Under the pieces are notes generated by a model. It had not been told where the DNA came from. It ran no database searches and saw only the letters and a list, made by a program, of their open reading frames with translations. From assembly GCA_009823505.1 (NCBI GenBank), contig VZQC01012261.1:1417819-1481818 (forward strand): 64,000 nt of DNA, read 5' to 3'. Both the position numbers and the translations under genes were made by a program. Positions 46,140 to 57,923 of this stretch are shown piece by piece. The DNA is from Rhizomys pruinosus (taxonomy: Eukaryota > Chordata > Mammalia > Rodentia > Spalacidae). Position 1 is the stretch's first letter, and the number at the start of each line of letters is the position of its first letter.

Positions 46140-46958
46140 TTACTTTTATAATGTGGGCTGTACAGTTCTCATGCATGGTTGAATTGCTGAGGCTGTAAAG
46201 AAGAGTCAGTGGGAATCCCAGTCAGGTAGACAGAGACAGAGCTTTGTGGTGAGTATGAGCTCTAGAATGTTCCCCTTGTGGTTCCAGGAATGCTGACAGG
46301 ACCAGAGCTCAGCGGGCTCCCTGTGACTGCCTGTGACTGCAAGGGGAAGAACATGTTTTCATCATTTGAATGAATCCTTAATTGAAAAGTGTTTTCTCCT
46401 GTGAGTCATGAAAAGTTTATTGCAAATGTATCTAAGTGAGCTGGTTGAAAATGTAACTCTTTGGGATACCTTGGGGACATGCAGAGTATCAAAATAGCTT
46501 GCGAAGTGCCACCTTTAAGGCAAATTACAGCAAACCGAAGCTCTGAAATGAAATTTTAAAGGAGAGGTGGTAATATGTTCCATTCAGCATGGAATGAGTT
46601 ACAGAAGTCGCTGGGACTGGCTGCTGACATAGAACCTGGATGCTGTAACATGACTTTGAATTCCCAGGATTATGTGAGGCCAGCACATCACTCGCATAAT
46701 ATATATTGTCAATGGACACTGATTAATTATAGCACATTCAAATGAAGGTATGAACTGTGTTTAGTGTTGTTTGGTGGGACATGGGATTGGTTAGGACTAT
46801 CCAGTGAATCTTTCCCATGCATGTTTAAAAGGAAAAGAAGTGATGGGTTTCACATGAAGCAAGAGAGAGAAAGATTCTAATGGAAGGATGTTTATGGTTC
46901 ACCTCCACAAAAGGCCCCCTTTGACTGGAGTATATTAATAGTATTAAGATTAACTAAT
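46140..46958. other. unique intronic sequence
   Basis: No repeat or exon recognised. Confidence 0.4.
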
Positions 46959-46960
46959 GA

Positions 46961-47177
46961 GGGCCGGAGACAAGGCTCAGCAGTCCTCTTGTAGAAGACA
47001 AAGGTTCAATTTCCAGGACACACATGGCAGCTAAAAACCATCCATAACTCCAGTTCCAGGGAATCCAACTCCCTCTTCAGACCTCCATGGGCATTGCACA
47101 GCACACATGTGCTTATATACATAAATGCAGATATAACACTTACATACATAAAACTATAAGTAAATAAAGTTTTTTCA
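46961..47177 (+). mobile_element. B2 SINE, diverged
   Basis: 'gggccggagacaaggctcag', 'aactccagttccagggaatc', 'cagacctccatgggcattgc' and an A-rich tail; a small deletion in the head. Confidence 0.88.
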
Positions 47178-47179
47178 AA

Positions 47180-48030
47180 AATTAACTGATGACAGTCTTC
47201 ATGAAAATAATATAAATATTTTCCCTTTAAAAATATTTCTCATAGGAAATGTACAGCATTATTTGCATTATTAAGTTATGTAATAATATGGGACAGTTGA
47301 CTGAGTCCCCACAAAATCACTTGGAAAAGGAAATTAGAGATGGTATGATCCTTGTAGATACTTCTGCTTTTAAGATCTTGAGTTAATAAAACAGTAAAAC
47401 TCTTGATCAACAGTTATTTTATATCTTTAAAACACAAAATGCTCATTGTAGTCCAAGCATGCCTTTTAAACATTTTATAAATATTTATATGCTGAATACT
47501 CACAGCAATACTGTAAGATAGTTCCTAACATTAATCCCATTTTATAGAGGAGGAAACTAAGGTCATAAAATATCTGCCAGTAATTATCTAAGTATGAATC
47601 ACCCAAATAATAACAGAGAATTTGGATGCAGCTCTTTTAAACATTTGCTTTCATTTTCTTCAATAAAATTAATATTTGGGGAAGCCCTCCTTGTCCTCAT
47701 CCTGCCCCCACTGTCAGCCGCACTGCCATTTTGGCTTGTAGTACAGGAACAAGCTCCGGGTATATCCAGCTACAGACATAGGCGGGTCCAGATCATGGGA
47801 TTTTTCTGGCATGTATTGTTGTAAGTGAAAGCATTGCTTTTTATATCTTAAAATGGTCTCTTTTATGACATTTTCCAACCAACTATTAAAGTTAATTTTC
47901 ATATACCTAAACATTCAGGAACACTATATAAGAAAATGTGAAATCAGGCCGATTGAGGGGAAAATGACTTTATATTTTTAATATTATTTACTTCTGTCTG
48001 TATTAGATATTTGTATTACATTAACAGCAG
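47180..48030. other. unique intronic sequence
   Basis: No repeat or exon recognised. Confidence 0.4.
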
Positions 48031-48034
48031 CCTT

Positions 48035-48178
48035 TGCCAGGCATGGTGGTACATGCCTTTAATCCCAGCACTCAGGAGGCAGAGGCAGGTGGATCTCTGA
48101 GTGCAAGACCAACCTGGTCTACATAGTGAGCTCCAGGCCAGCTGGAACCAAAGTGAAAACCTGTCTCAAAAAGACCAA
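48035..48178 (+). mobile_element. B1 SINE
   Basis: 'gccaggcatggtggtacatg' to 'acctgtctcaaaaagaccaa'. Older than the copies with gccgggcgtggtggcgc. Confidence 0.92.
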
Positions 48179-48205
48179 AACAACAACAACAACAACAACA
48201 ACAAA
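48179..48205. repeat. (CAA)n array in a B1 tail
   Basis: Eight CAA units following the B1 end. Confidence 0.95.
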
Positions 48206-48219
48206 AAGTGGCTTTGAAG

Positions 48220-48360
48220 TCCCCTTCCTTTACCAGATGATCCGAGGTGGATCCCTGGTGGAAGGAGACAACCAACTCCACAGTTGTCCTCTGACCTCCG
48301 CAGGCATGCTGGGCCACACAGGCTTGCATGGCCACCCCTGCGCACACACAACATGTACAC
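48220..48360 (+). mobile_element. B3 SINE fragment
   Basis: 'gatccctggtggaaggagac', 'agttgtcctctgacctccgc' and a CA-rich end; the head is missing. Confidence 0.7.
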
Positions 48361-48466
48361 TAAACAAGAAATATGCAGTTGTAAATTGTTAAAAAGCTAA
48401 GGATACCCCACCAGAGTTTCCTGGTATAGGCTTATATGAATATGAACTTTGTCTGAAATTAAGGGC

Positions 48467-48675
48467 TAGGGTTGTAGCTCAGTTGGTAGAAGGCTTGCCT
48501 GGCATGCAAAGTTCAGAGTTCAGGCCTTACCACCACATAAAACCTGGGGAGGTGGCTTACAGGCCTGGAGTCTAATCTGAGAGGGAAAAAAGAGGATCAG
48601 AAATTCAAGGTGCAATAATGAGTTGGAGGACAGCCTGGGCTACATGAGACCCTATCTCAAAAATAAACAAATAAA
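48467..48675 (+). mobile_element. B4-type SINE
   Basis: An ID-like tRNA head ('agggttgtagctcagttggt', 'ggcttgcctggcatgc') is joined to a B1-like right part ('acagcctgggctacatgaga', 'ccctatctcaaaaataaaca'), the composite structure of B4. Confidence 0.8.
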
Positions 48676-48753
48676 AACAAAACCCAAAATAACACAGATA
48701 CCACCCTCATCTGAAATTCCACAAACCAAAGAAGTCTAAAAATCCCTTCCTTC

Positions 48754-48896
48754 GAGCCGGGCGTGGTGGCGCATGCCTTTAATCCTAGCACTTGGGAAGC
48801 AGAGGCAGGCGGATCTTTGTGAGTTCAAGGTCCACAGAGTGAGTTCCAGGACAGCTGGGACTACAGGGAGACCCTGTCTCGAAAAGACCAAAAAAA
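48754..48896 (+). mobile_element. B1 SINE with central deletion
   Basis: 'gccgggcgtggtggcgcatg' to 'ccctgtctcgaaaagacc'; about 15 bases ('cagcctggtct') are missing. A short direct repeat, ccttccttc, flanks the element. Confidence 0.93.
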
Positions 48897-48899
48897 GTC

Positions 48900-50325
48900 C
48901 TTCCTTCTTTTCCAGTTCTTTGGCCTTCTTTGTTATCCTTTATTGACTTGCTAGTAGATCGTCCAATCCTCAATGAGATTTTGATGATTAGAGAAGATGG
49001 CTTACTTAAAATAATCCCCTTATATTAGCTGACTACACACAGTTACATACAGGCAGAGAGGAGAGAGTGAGAGACAGAGAGAGAGAAATTGGTTCCTGAC
49101 AGCACAGCATAAACACACTTAATTTGAGGTTTTGTGTTGTTATTCTGTTCCTAGCTTACCTTTACGTAAGCCTTTCTCCCATACCTCCACTAATGTCCAG
49201 AGGTAGCCTCCGGGTTTAAGGCCTAGAACAAGGGTCATTTTTCCTCCTAAAGCACTTGGTGGAATAACCAGAGGGGAAAGCCATGACCTTCCTTGTCTAG
49301 CTCCACAGTGGCATAGGGACAATCATTTTCTTACCTCAGACTGCATTTTAACACCCTTTCAGCACACCCCACCCTATCCCAGACACCATAAGGCCCTCCC
49401 ACTGAGGACCTGAGACTTTTGAAAGGCCATCTCCACATCTCAGGAATTACATAACAGAACTGTCTATTTGGCATAGAACATCCACTCTGCTCTCAGAATC
49501 AGTGTTTGCTAAACTCTCTCAGCACCAAGCCTTTTCCCACGCCCTGTGGCTACCGCACATGGACGAGCCTCCCCACCCCCAGCTACTCTTTGATCCCTGG
49601 GTCAAGAGCACATCCTTACTGATTTTGGATCCTTAATATCTTTGAGGTTCCCATCCGGAACACTCCTTAGCAGACAGGGATCTGTCCACCACCCTGACAG
49701 GAGGTGAGGGTGAGAAGTTCAGGCTGTTGGAGTGGCCTCAGAATGATCTAGAAGAGATGAACTATCTTTGCTTGTTATTCTTCTTGCGCTTTTGGCAGGA
49801 AAAATAGAAATGTCACAGGAAACAGTCATTAAGTCAGTGTGGGAGACATCTTGACCGATCTGAAGTTGGGCAGTGTAAATGTCAAATATGAATGTTTAGT
49901 ATGAGGAAGGAAAGGAGTGTGTAAAGGAGTAGCAGAGGGCCTGTGTGTAACCCTAGGCTTCTATACAGACCCTGACAACCTGTCCCTAGCCCCTCTCACT
50001 CACCTCTAATACCCCAGCTCTGGCTGCTCTCCTTCCACAGCCCCCCCTTCACACCACACAATCAACTGTCCCCCCTCTGCAGGACCCTCCAGGGTGGCAG
50101 TCTGGACGTTCTCCCCCACCCCAGACCTCCTACCCCCTGGCTTCCTCCCCCAGCCCAGCTTTGAATGCTGGAGTCTCTGGGGTTCTGAATTCCCCCAGCT
50201 TGCTTGGTTTTTGTTATATTCAGCCCTTGATATCCATGGGGCCACCATTTCTGCATTCAGCTAACCTCCAGTCCAACATGAAACAACTGCTTGCACAACA
50301 TTAACAATGTATTAGATATTATAAA
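48900..50325. other. unique intronic sequence
   Basis: A short GA-rich run at 49058-49088 and a C-rich pyrimidine stretch near 50035-50160; otherwise nothing recognised. Confidence 0.4.
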
Positions 50326-50337
50326 AAATATAATGAC

Positions 50338-50577
50338 GGGGCTGGAGAGATGGCCTAGCGGTTAAGAGCGCCAACTGCTCTTGCAGAGGACCCGGGTTCG
50401 ATCCCCAGCACCCACATGGTGGCTGAGCCGTCTTTGACTCCAGTTCCAGGGGAATCCGACGCCCTCTTCTGACCTCCGCGGCATTGCGCAACACAGGTGC
50501 ACAAACCTGCACACGGACAGTACATTCATACATATACAAGAATAAATTAACAATACATTATTAAAAATAAAACATAT
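50338..50577 (+). mobile_element. B2 SINE
   Basis: Young B2 with 'gaggacccgggttcgatccc' intact. A 10-bp target duplication, atataatgac, lies at 50328-50337 and 50578-50587. Confidence 0.95.
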
Positions 50578-51009
50578 ATATAATGACTTAAAATATAGGG
50601 GAGGATATGCACAGATTATATGTGAACACTGTGCCATTTTATGTAAGGACTTGAGTGTAAGAGGATTTGGGTATCTGCAGGGGATTCCTCATATCAGTCC
50701 TCTGTGTATATGGAGGAACAACTCTATTGCATATCTTTTTTGCATATCGTTTATATGCTGTACACTCCCAAGTGGATGGTACAAGAGCCCTAAAATTTAC
50801 CACATAAAATAGAACCTGATTATCCTCACCATGTCCCTGTTCTATACTGACTTCTATATGCTTAAGAGCACGTTTGCAAAACCTTGAACCCTCTATGGCT
50901 TTGGCTCCCCACCTTCCATATTAACCCGTGGTCAGGTGCCCCCTTCAGAGAGATGGACCACTCTCCCTCCCTCTTTTTTACTTTGCCATCTCTTGACTGT
51001 TCCTCTTTA

Positions 51010-51241
51010 TTTTTTTTTTACTTCTGTATGTATGAAAGTACTGTCTGCATGCAAGTTTGTGCACCTGTGTCGTGCAATGCTGCGGAGGTCAGAAGAGGAT
51101 GTTGGATTCCCCTGGAACTGGAGTTCTCCTGGAATTGGAGTTTCAGACGGTTCTCGGCCACCATGTGGGTGCTGGGGATCGAACTCGGATCCTCTGTAAG
51201 AGCGGTCAGTGCTCTTAATCGCTAGGCCATCTCTCCAGCCC
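51010..51241 (-). mobile_element. B2 SINE, duplication variant
   Basis: Complete minus-strand B2 with the doubled central block at 51112-51145 and an exact 15-bp target duplication, gactgttcctcttta, at 50995-51009 and 51242-51256. Confidence 0.95.
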
Positions 51242-51259
51242 GACTGTTCCTCTTTAATT

Positions 51260-53005
51260 CGTTCTCCATCTTACTTTAGTTATATGTTTCATATACAAGT
51301 CTGATATTCTCCACCCTGATATCCTTCAGTGTCTCCCTATTGCCCACATGTTGCTCTTAAAGTCTTCGTTTTGATCCTTCCTGGTCCATCCCTTGCCTAC
51401 CTCTCCAAACTTACATTCCCGGTCACATACTTGCAGTTCCTAGACTACATCACGCTATGTAACTCCTGCATCCTTTGCCTGTAATTCTCCTAGCCTGGGC
51501 AGCAAATTTCTCTTAGCTTTTCATAACCTTGCTCAAATATTTCTTTTGTCCCGTACACTCAGAAGTGACTTGTTTCTTTTCCTATTTATCATATTTATAT
51601 CCCACATGAGATCCTCAGCGTATGGACTATATTTTGTTCATCTCTGTAGTCCCAGCACCTAACCTCTTCCTGGGGCACAGAGCATGCACTGTTAGATAAA
51701 CAAACAGCAGCTTTTCTCTTCCTGTTGGCTTCCTCCACTAGAACCCCATGTTCTTTCCCCTTTGCTCGCGTGTGGCCCTTCCAAAGGATTATGAAGACGG
51801 CAGCAAAAAAAAATCGAAGATTTTGTGAGCATTCCTTCTGAAAATGCAAACTACTTTGCTTGATGCTAACACATGCATCAGTGTTTCTGCAAGCACAAAG
51901 AAGACAGGCCTCGTTATGGGTTCTGGGTTTTCACTTTCAATGGAAAAACGAGCAGGAAAGGGAAACAGCCACTTATTGAATAGACTGTGCCTGGCACATG
52001 ACACATGCCTTTGTTTTCTAGGTTTTATTGAAATTTTTCTTCAGTAGGCAGAAGCAGATAAATCAAGGGTACAGTAGTGACTTCTAGCTTGGATTTTACT
52101 ACTAGCTTGGATTCCCTTGAGCACATGATCATTCCAGAGTCTTTGTCTCCTTGTCTGAAAATAAGAATCGGTCCAAATGGTCCCTGGAATTGGACAAGCT
52201 CTAATGTTCCCTTAGCAAACATTGGCTGAATTGATTCACTTTGATCTTGCATCTTGGCTTAGCAGTAGGCATGCAGATCAGGCACAGCTTGTAGGCTGTC
52301 ATATCCAGTGGTAAAGAGTTCTATAATTCTAACTGCACAAAACCTATTGCAATGACTTGAGTTCACCAATCAGACTCATGTAAACAATGTTAAGTTAAAA
52401 TGGAAAAACATGCATAGAACTTCCTTCTAGGCTTACGGGGGAATTAGAGGAACAAGAAATTATAGTATGTGCCTCAAGAGGCTCCAATCCAGTGGAGAGC
52501 ACTACATTCATGGAATGCAAAATACATTTCATAATTGAAATTTTTCTTCATGTTGAGTCTTCCAGCAACCACTGCTAGATCAACTTGGCTCATCTGAGAG
52601 ATGTTTTTATTACTTATGATTAAGTTTATAGAGAAATAAATACCAGTGCCACATATTTGTCCTCAGTGCTAGATGGCTTCGCTAAGACCAGAATTTTTAC
52701 AGCAGTTTTGATAAAGTACAATGAATACTTCTGCTATGGGATATATTCTTTTACCTATAGGAGCCAGATCTGAAAGAGGCATTTCAGTCATGGATGTCTA
52801 TAATATTTTTCTTCCAGTATGTGTTCTTACAGAGGTTAGCTATTGTGTGCTTTACCTTGTTTGAAATAAATCACAAGCCAATGCTATTTCATGCCTGGAA
52901 TATGTACCCAGTTTTAGATGAATTTTAAGAGTATTTTCCTTTTTAATATATAGCAAGATTTAGAAAATCTGGGTGGTTTGTGTATAAGATATTTGAAATT
53001 GTATC
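51260..53005. other. unique intronic sequence
   Basis: About 1.7 kb with no repeat or exon recognised. Confidence 0.4.
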
Positions 53006-53015
53006 CAGTGTTTCT

Positions 53016-53524
53016 TTTTTTTAATTAATTTATTTTTTTATCAAATCTAGACCCGTGTCCCCCCCCCATTCCCCCACCCCACCAGAGCTCATGCATTCTG
53101 CCAAACATGCTTTTCATCTCTTTCTCAGTCTTTCTCAATATTCTCCATGAGGAAGTTGACTGTTTTGAGCAGAAGTTCACTGTTTCAGTCAGTTCTTTGA
53201 TGCAGTCCTTTCTGTTGTTGTTGTTGTTTCCAATATGCATCACTCCCAACTGCTTTGGACAAAAGCTCAAGGGGCCATGCACAAGAAATACTTACAACTA
53301 GGTAATTGGCACTAGCATCCACAGATGAGGGATACCATTCGTCTTTTGTTTTTCTGGGACTGTGTTACTTCACTCAGCATGATGTCCTCTAGCTCCAGCC
53401 ATTTTCCTGCAAAGCTCATGATGTCGTCTTTCTTTACTGCTGCATAGAACTCCACTGTGTAGATGTACCACATTTTCTCTATCCACTCATCAGTTGAGGG
53501 GCATTTAGGTTGGTTCCAGCTCCG
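53016..53524 (-). mobile_element. 5'-truncated L1 3' end
   Basis: Same subfamily as the 3' end of the L1 at 32.2 kb: 'tcaaatctagacccgtgtcc', 'catgcattctgccaaacatg', 'aagctcaaggggccatgcac'. It stops at 'ttggttccagctcc'. An 8-bp target duplication, gtgtttct, lies at 53008-53015 and 53525-53532. Its sequence lacks the indels of the 32-kb copy. Confidence 0.93.
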
Positions 53525-53614
53525 GTGTTTCTAAGATGTCTTCAATGCTGGTAATTTTGTAGAAATGATGAAGAACTAATAAACATGCAACTAAAGGACA
53601 AAAGAAATAGATCA

Positions 53615-53848
53615 TTGGGCTGGAGAGATGGTTCAGCGAGTCAAGCACTTGCTGTTCCAGCTTGAGGACCAGAATTCAGATTCCCAGTGCCCATGTGATG
53701 CCAGGTCAGCATGGCAGCCCTTCTGCAATCCTAGGACACAAAACAGGGGCCCTCGGAGCGAGCTAGCTAACAAGACTGACTGAATTGATGAGCTGTTGTG
53801 GGTTCAAATGAGAGAATCTCCAGTGCTAACCTTTAGCCTTTATGCGTG

Positions 53849-53850
<2 letters not shown>
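53615..53850 (+). mobile_element. tRNA-derived composite SINE
   Basis: B2/B3-like head 'gggctggagagatggttcag', then a segment unlike B2 ('gctagctaacaagactgact', 'gttgtgggttcaaatgagag') before a CA array. Exact family not recognised. Confidence 0.65.

Positions 53851-53851
<1 letters not shown>

Positions 53852-53892
<41 letters not shown>
53852..53892. repeat. (CA)n microsatellite
   Basis: About 20 pure CA units at the tail of the SINE. Confidence 0.97.
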
Positions 53893-53895
<3 letters not shown>

Positions 53896-53990
53896 TATTT
53901 AAAAAATAAATACAGATCACTTTATTTGTCCATAATTTCAAAGTCCAAGAAGTAAAATGTCTTTAATACCTAAAATAAAAATTATACTTG

Positions 53991-54136
53991 CCGGGCATGG
54001 TGGTGCATGCCTTTAATCCCAGCACTTGGGAGGCAGAAGCAAGCAGATTTCTGTAAGTTCAACACCAACCTGGTCTACAGAGTGAATTCCATGCCAGCTG
54101 GGGCTACAGGAAAACCCTGTCTCAAAAAGATAAAAA
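53991..54136 (+). mobile_element. B1 SINE
   Basis: 'gccgggcatggtggtgcatg' to 'aaaccctgtctcaaaaagat', with an AT-rich tail. Confidence 0.93.
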
Positions 54137-55087
54137 ATATATATATACTTTTAAAATTTGACTGTTTTAGAGCACTGTGAGGCTGACATTAAATTAAGCA
54201 GAAAGTGCCACGTTCCCGCTCCCTGCCTGCCCTCACACGTGCACTTTCCATCACTATGCACATCCCCCACAGGAGTGTTCCATCAGGTACAGCACATGCC
54301 TACATGGATACATGATTATCAGCAGAGTACACTAGTGTCCATGCTTACCAATTTTATGCTGTGTGTTTGGGCAAATGTGTAATGACATGTAGACATCATC
54401 ATAGCATACAGAATTCTTTCAGTGCCCTAAGAACTCCGGGCTTTGCAGTGTCCCCTCCCTCTCCCTGTCTCCAGCAGCTGCTGGTGTTCCACCATCTCCA
54501 GGGTTTAAGCTCTTCCACGATACTTTATAGTTAGAATCATAATTTGAGGCCTTTCCATACTGGCTTCTGCATTTAGTGATACAAATTTCCTGCATGCGTT
54601 CCATGTCTTTATAGCTCATTTCTAATTACCAACATTCCATTGTCTGGTTGGTGCCATAGTTATTTATCCTTTCACCTGACATCTTGATTGCTTTCAAATT
54701 GTAGCAGTGATTAATAGAGCTGCTGTAAACACCATGTGCAAATTTACATGGGGAAATAAAATTTAAACCCTTTGGGGTGAATACCAAGTAGTGTGGTTGC
54801 TTGACCCAATGGAAAGAGTATATTTTGCAATAAGAAATTGGCTGTCTTCCAAAGTGTCTGACCCATTCTGCATTCTCACCAGCAATGAGTAAGAGCTTCT
54901 ATTGATCCACATTCTCACCAGTATTTGGTGTTAAAGTGCTTTAGATTTTTGTTTAGGTGTGTATAGTGGTTGTTTTTGATTGTTTTAATTTGCAACTGAC
55001 AGGTTATATTGAATATAAATATGATTATTTACTGTTTGTCTTTTTTGGTCAGTGTTCTGTTCAAATTATCCACCAATTTTTTAAATT

Positions 55088-55338
55088 TTTTTTAATTAAT
55101 TTTATTTATTTCTGTATGTGTATGAATGTACTGTCTGCATGCAAGTTTGTGTACCCCACCCGTGTCGTGCAATGCCGCGGAGGTCAGAAGACGGTCTCGG
55201 ATTCCCCTGGAACTGGAGTTCTCCTAGAATTGGAGTTTCGGACGGTTCTCGGCCGCCATGTGGGTGCTGGGGATCGAACCCAAGTCCTCTGCAAGAGCGG
55301 TTGGCACTCTTAACTGCTAGGCCATCTCTCCAGCCCCC
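55088..55338 (-). mobile_element. B2 SINE, duplication variant
   Basis: Complete minus-strand B2 with the doubled central block at 55206-55240. The ~20-bp target duplication (tatcc[a/g]ccaattttt...aaatt) lies at 55067-55087 and 55339-55358. Inserted in the ancient L1. Confidence 0.94.
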
Positions 55339-55671
55339 TATCCGCCAATTTTTAAATTGGGTTATTGTTTTATCGTGAGCTTTAAGTTCTCTGTACATTT
55401 TAGATTGTAGTCCTTCATCAAATGTCTTCCACAAGTGTCTTCCAGTCCATAATTTGATTTCTCATTCTCATTGTGAGTATAAATTTTGAATTCTATCATA
55501 GACATGCCTTTCATGTTCAGTCTAGAAAGTCATCACATACCCAAGGCCATCTAATTTTTTTCCTGTTTTCATTTTGAAATTGTATAATATTATGTTTACA
55601 TTTAGATCTATGAGCCATCCATTTGAGTTCATTTGTATGAGGGATATAAAGTCCGTGTCTAATTGGCCTTT

Positions 55672-55797
55672 CTTCCTTCCTTCCTTCCTTCCTTCCTTCC
55701 TTCCTTCCTTCCTTCCTTCCTTCCTTCCTTCCTTCCTTCCTTCCTTCCTTCCTTCCTTCCTTCCTTCCTTCCTTCCTTCCTTCCTTCCTTCCTTCCT
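55672..55797. repeat. (TTCC)n tetranucleotide array
   Basis: About 31 uninterrupted TTCC units. The repetitive Lys/Glu/Gly/Arg and Leu/Pro/Ser/Phe open frames over it are artefacts. Confidence 0.98.
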
Positions 55798-55850
55798 CTG
55801 CATGTGGCTATCTAGTTGTCTCACGCCACTTGTTAAAAGATCCTTTATCT

Positions 55851-56091
55851 GGGGCTGGAGAGATGGCCTAGCGGTTAAGAGCGCCAACCGCTCTTGCAGA
55901 GGACCCGGGTTTGATCCCCAGCACCCACATGGCGGCCGAGAGCCGTATGAAACTCCAATTCCAGGAGAACTCCAGTTCCAGGGGAGTCTGACACCCTCTT
56001 CTGGCCTCCGCGGCATTGCACGTCACGGGTGCACAGACTTGCATGCAGACAATACATTCATACACATATGGAAATAAATAAAATTAAAAAA
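55851..56091 (+). mobile_element. B2 SINE, duplication variant
   Basis: Complete young B2 with the doubled central block at 55951-55983. Its 16-bp target duplication aaaagatcctttatct lies at 55835-55850 and 56092-56107, and a third exact copy follows at 56141-56156. Confidence 0.95.
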
Positions 56092-56592
56092 AAAAGATCC
56101 TTTATCTGAAATAAATTTTTGACATATGGACACTGAAAAAAAAAGATCCTTTATCTGTTATCTTGCTTTGCTCCTTTATAAAGGTCAGCTCATTATGTTT
56201 GTGGGAGTCTTTGGGGCTCTCTGTCTTGTCTCGTTGATCTGGTCTGTACTTCCTCCAGTATTACTCCAGCTTAACGACTGTTTCTTCATAGTAGTGTCAG
56301 TTCTCCAGTTTCTCTCTTTGTCAAAGATTGTGTTGACTTATCTGTGTCTTTTGCCATAAGAATGTTAAAGTTAATTTCTCATATATATTGTTATTTTTAA
56401 ATTTAAATCTACACACTTTGATAGTATATTCTGGCAACTCAAAAACAGACACTTCTTTGTCAGAATTTGCTGGTATTGTTTAATGACTTTCCCCAACTAA
56501 TTCTCTAAAGTCTGTATTCTTTTTTATATATGGCCATTGGCTCCTCTATTCATTTAACTTCATGAAGAACAAGTGAGTCCAAGGAGATTTTC

Positions 56593-57794
56593 TTTTTTTT
56601 TAATTTTGTATTAAATTTTTCTGTATTTTTCATACAGAGCATAGCATTCAATCATAATCACTTTTATACCCCTTCCCCATTGACTCCCACAGCCCGCCCC
56701 CATGGAAATTCATATAGTCTGTTATTTGTGCTAAGGCCTACCATGTCAAGTTAATGTCCCAGATGTTCTTTGCTGCAGGGAGGAACTGAAGTCTATTCAA
56801 CTAAGGATTTGGTGTTAGCATCTTCAAATGAGGGAAACCATTTCCTATTTGTTTCTCTGGGACTGGGCTACTTCACTTAGCATAATGGCTTTGAGTTCCA
56901 TCCATTTACCTGCAAAAAAATGATGTCATCTTTCTTTATAGCTGAATAGCACTCCTTTGTGTAGATATATTACATTTTTGTTATCCACTGTTGCAGGGCA
57001 TTTGGGTTGGTTCCAGCTCTTTGCTATTGTGAAGAGAGCTGCAATAAACATGGATGTGCATGTATCTTTGTGATAGGATGAATCTTGTGGGTATGCCACC
57101 CAGGAGTGGTATGGCTGGGTCAGGTGATAGGCTCATTTTGAGTCTTTTAAGCATTCTCCACACTGCTTTCCATAATGGTTGTACAAGTTTACATTCCCAC
57201 CAGCAGTGGATGAGTGTTCCCCTTTCCCCACAACCTCTCCAGCATTTGGTGTCCTTTGTGTTCTTGATCTTAGCCAGTCATATTGGAGTGAGATGATATC
57301 CGAGAGTGGTTTTAATTTGCATTTCCTTAATTATTAATGATGTTGAACACTTTTTAAGATGTTTCTCAGCTATCTTTACTTCCTCACTGGTAAAGTCTCT
57401 GTTCAGCTCTACTCTATCTTTTGAGTAGGTCATTTGGTTTCTTTCTTCTTTGTTTTTTGAGTAGTCTATATATTCTGGAGGTTAATGCTCTGTCCGATGT
57501 ATCACTAGTGAAGGTTTCCTCGCACTCTGTGGGTTTTCTCTTCACCACACTGATTGTTTCTTTCACTGTACAGAAGCTTTTGAGTTTGATGAGATCCCAT
57601 TTATCAATTGTTGACCTTATTTCCTGTGCAGCTGCTGTCTGATTTAGAAAGTCTTTTCCTACCCTTATGTCTCATAGATTGTTGCCAACTTTTTCTTCTA
57701 TCACCTTCAGGGTTTCGGGTTTCACATTGAGATCTTTGGTCTACTTGGAGTTGATTTTTGTACAGGGTGAGAGGTAGGGGTTTAATTTTGTTCT
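56593..57794 (-). mobile_element. L1, 3' segment (part 1 of an interrupted element)
   Basis: Starts with the T-rich complement of the A tail, passes the 3' UTR, then ORF2 C-terminal sequence on the minus strand ('WRMLKRLKMSLSPDPAIPLLG' region at about 57080-57163). Continues at 57924 after a gap filled by a B1. Confidence 0.92.
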
Positions 57795-57923
57795 CCCTAT
57801 AGCCCCAGCTGGCCGGAACTCACACTCTCTACCAGGCTGGCTTTGAACTCACAGAGATCCACCTGCCTCTGCCTCCCAAGTGTTAGGATTAGGATTAAAG
57901 GCATGTGCCACCACGCCCAGCCG
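57795..57923 (-). mobile_element. B1 SINE, 3' end missing, at an L1 deletion junction
   Basis: The minus-strand B1 begins in its middle at 'ccctatagccccagctggcc' and runs to 'ccaccacgcccagcc', with 'ggatta' doubled. The L1 on both sides is not continuous: about 1.35 kb of ORF2 is missing when compared with the 32-37 kb copy. Confidence 0.92.

Larger units (their letters stand above)
54520..56380 (-). mobile_element. ancient L1 fragment, interrupted
   Basis: Minus-strand order of old L1 ORF2 is followed: 'agctgctgtaaacaccatgt', 'cattctcaccagcaatga', 'gttctctgtacattttagat', 'tgagccatccatttgagttc', 'agtagtgtcagttctccagt'. High divergence indicates old age. It has been interrupted by B2s at 55088-55338 and 55851-56091 and by a (TTCC)n array. 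Confidence 0.6.

Noticed and set aside
50338..50577. tRNA-like heads with B-box sequence (this and other B2s)
   Set aside because: These are B2 SINE promoters, not tRNA genes: no complete cloverleaf, and a SINE body follows.
55522..56077. 164-167 codon frames on both strands with repeated RKEG or LPSF
   Set aside because: Produced by the (TTCC)n array joined to B2 sequence.
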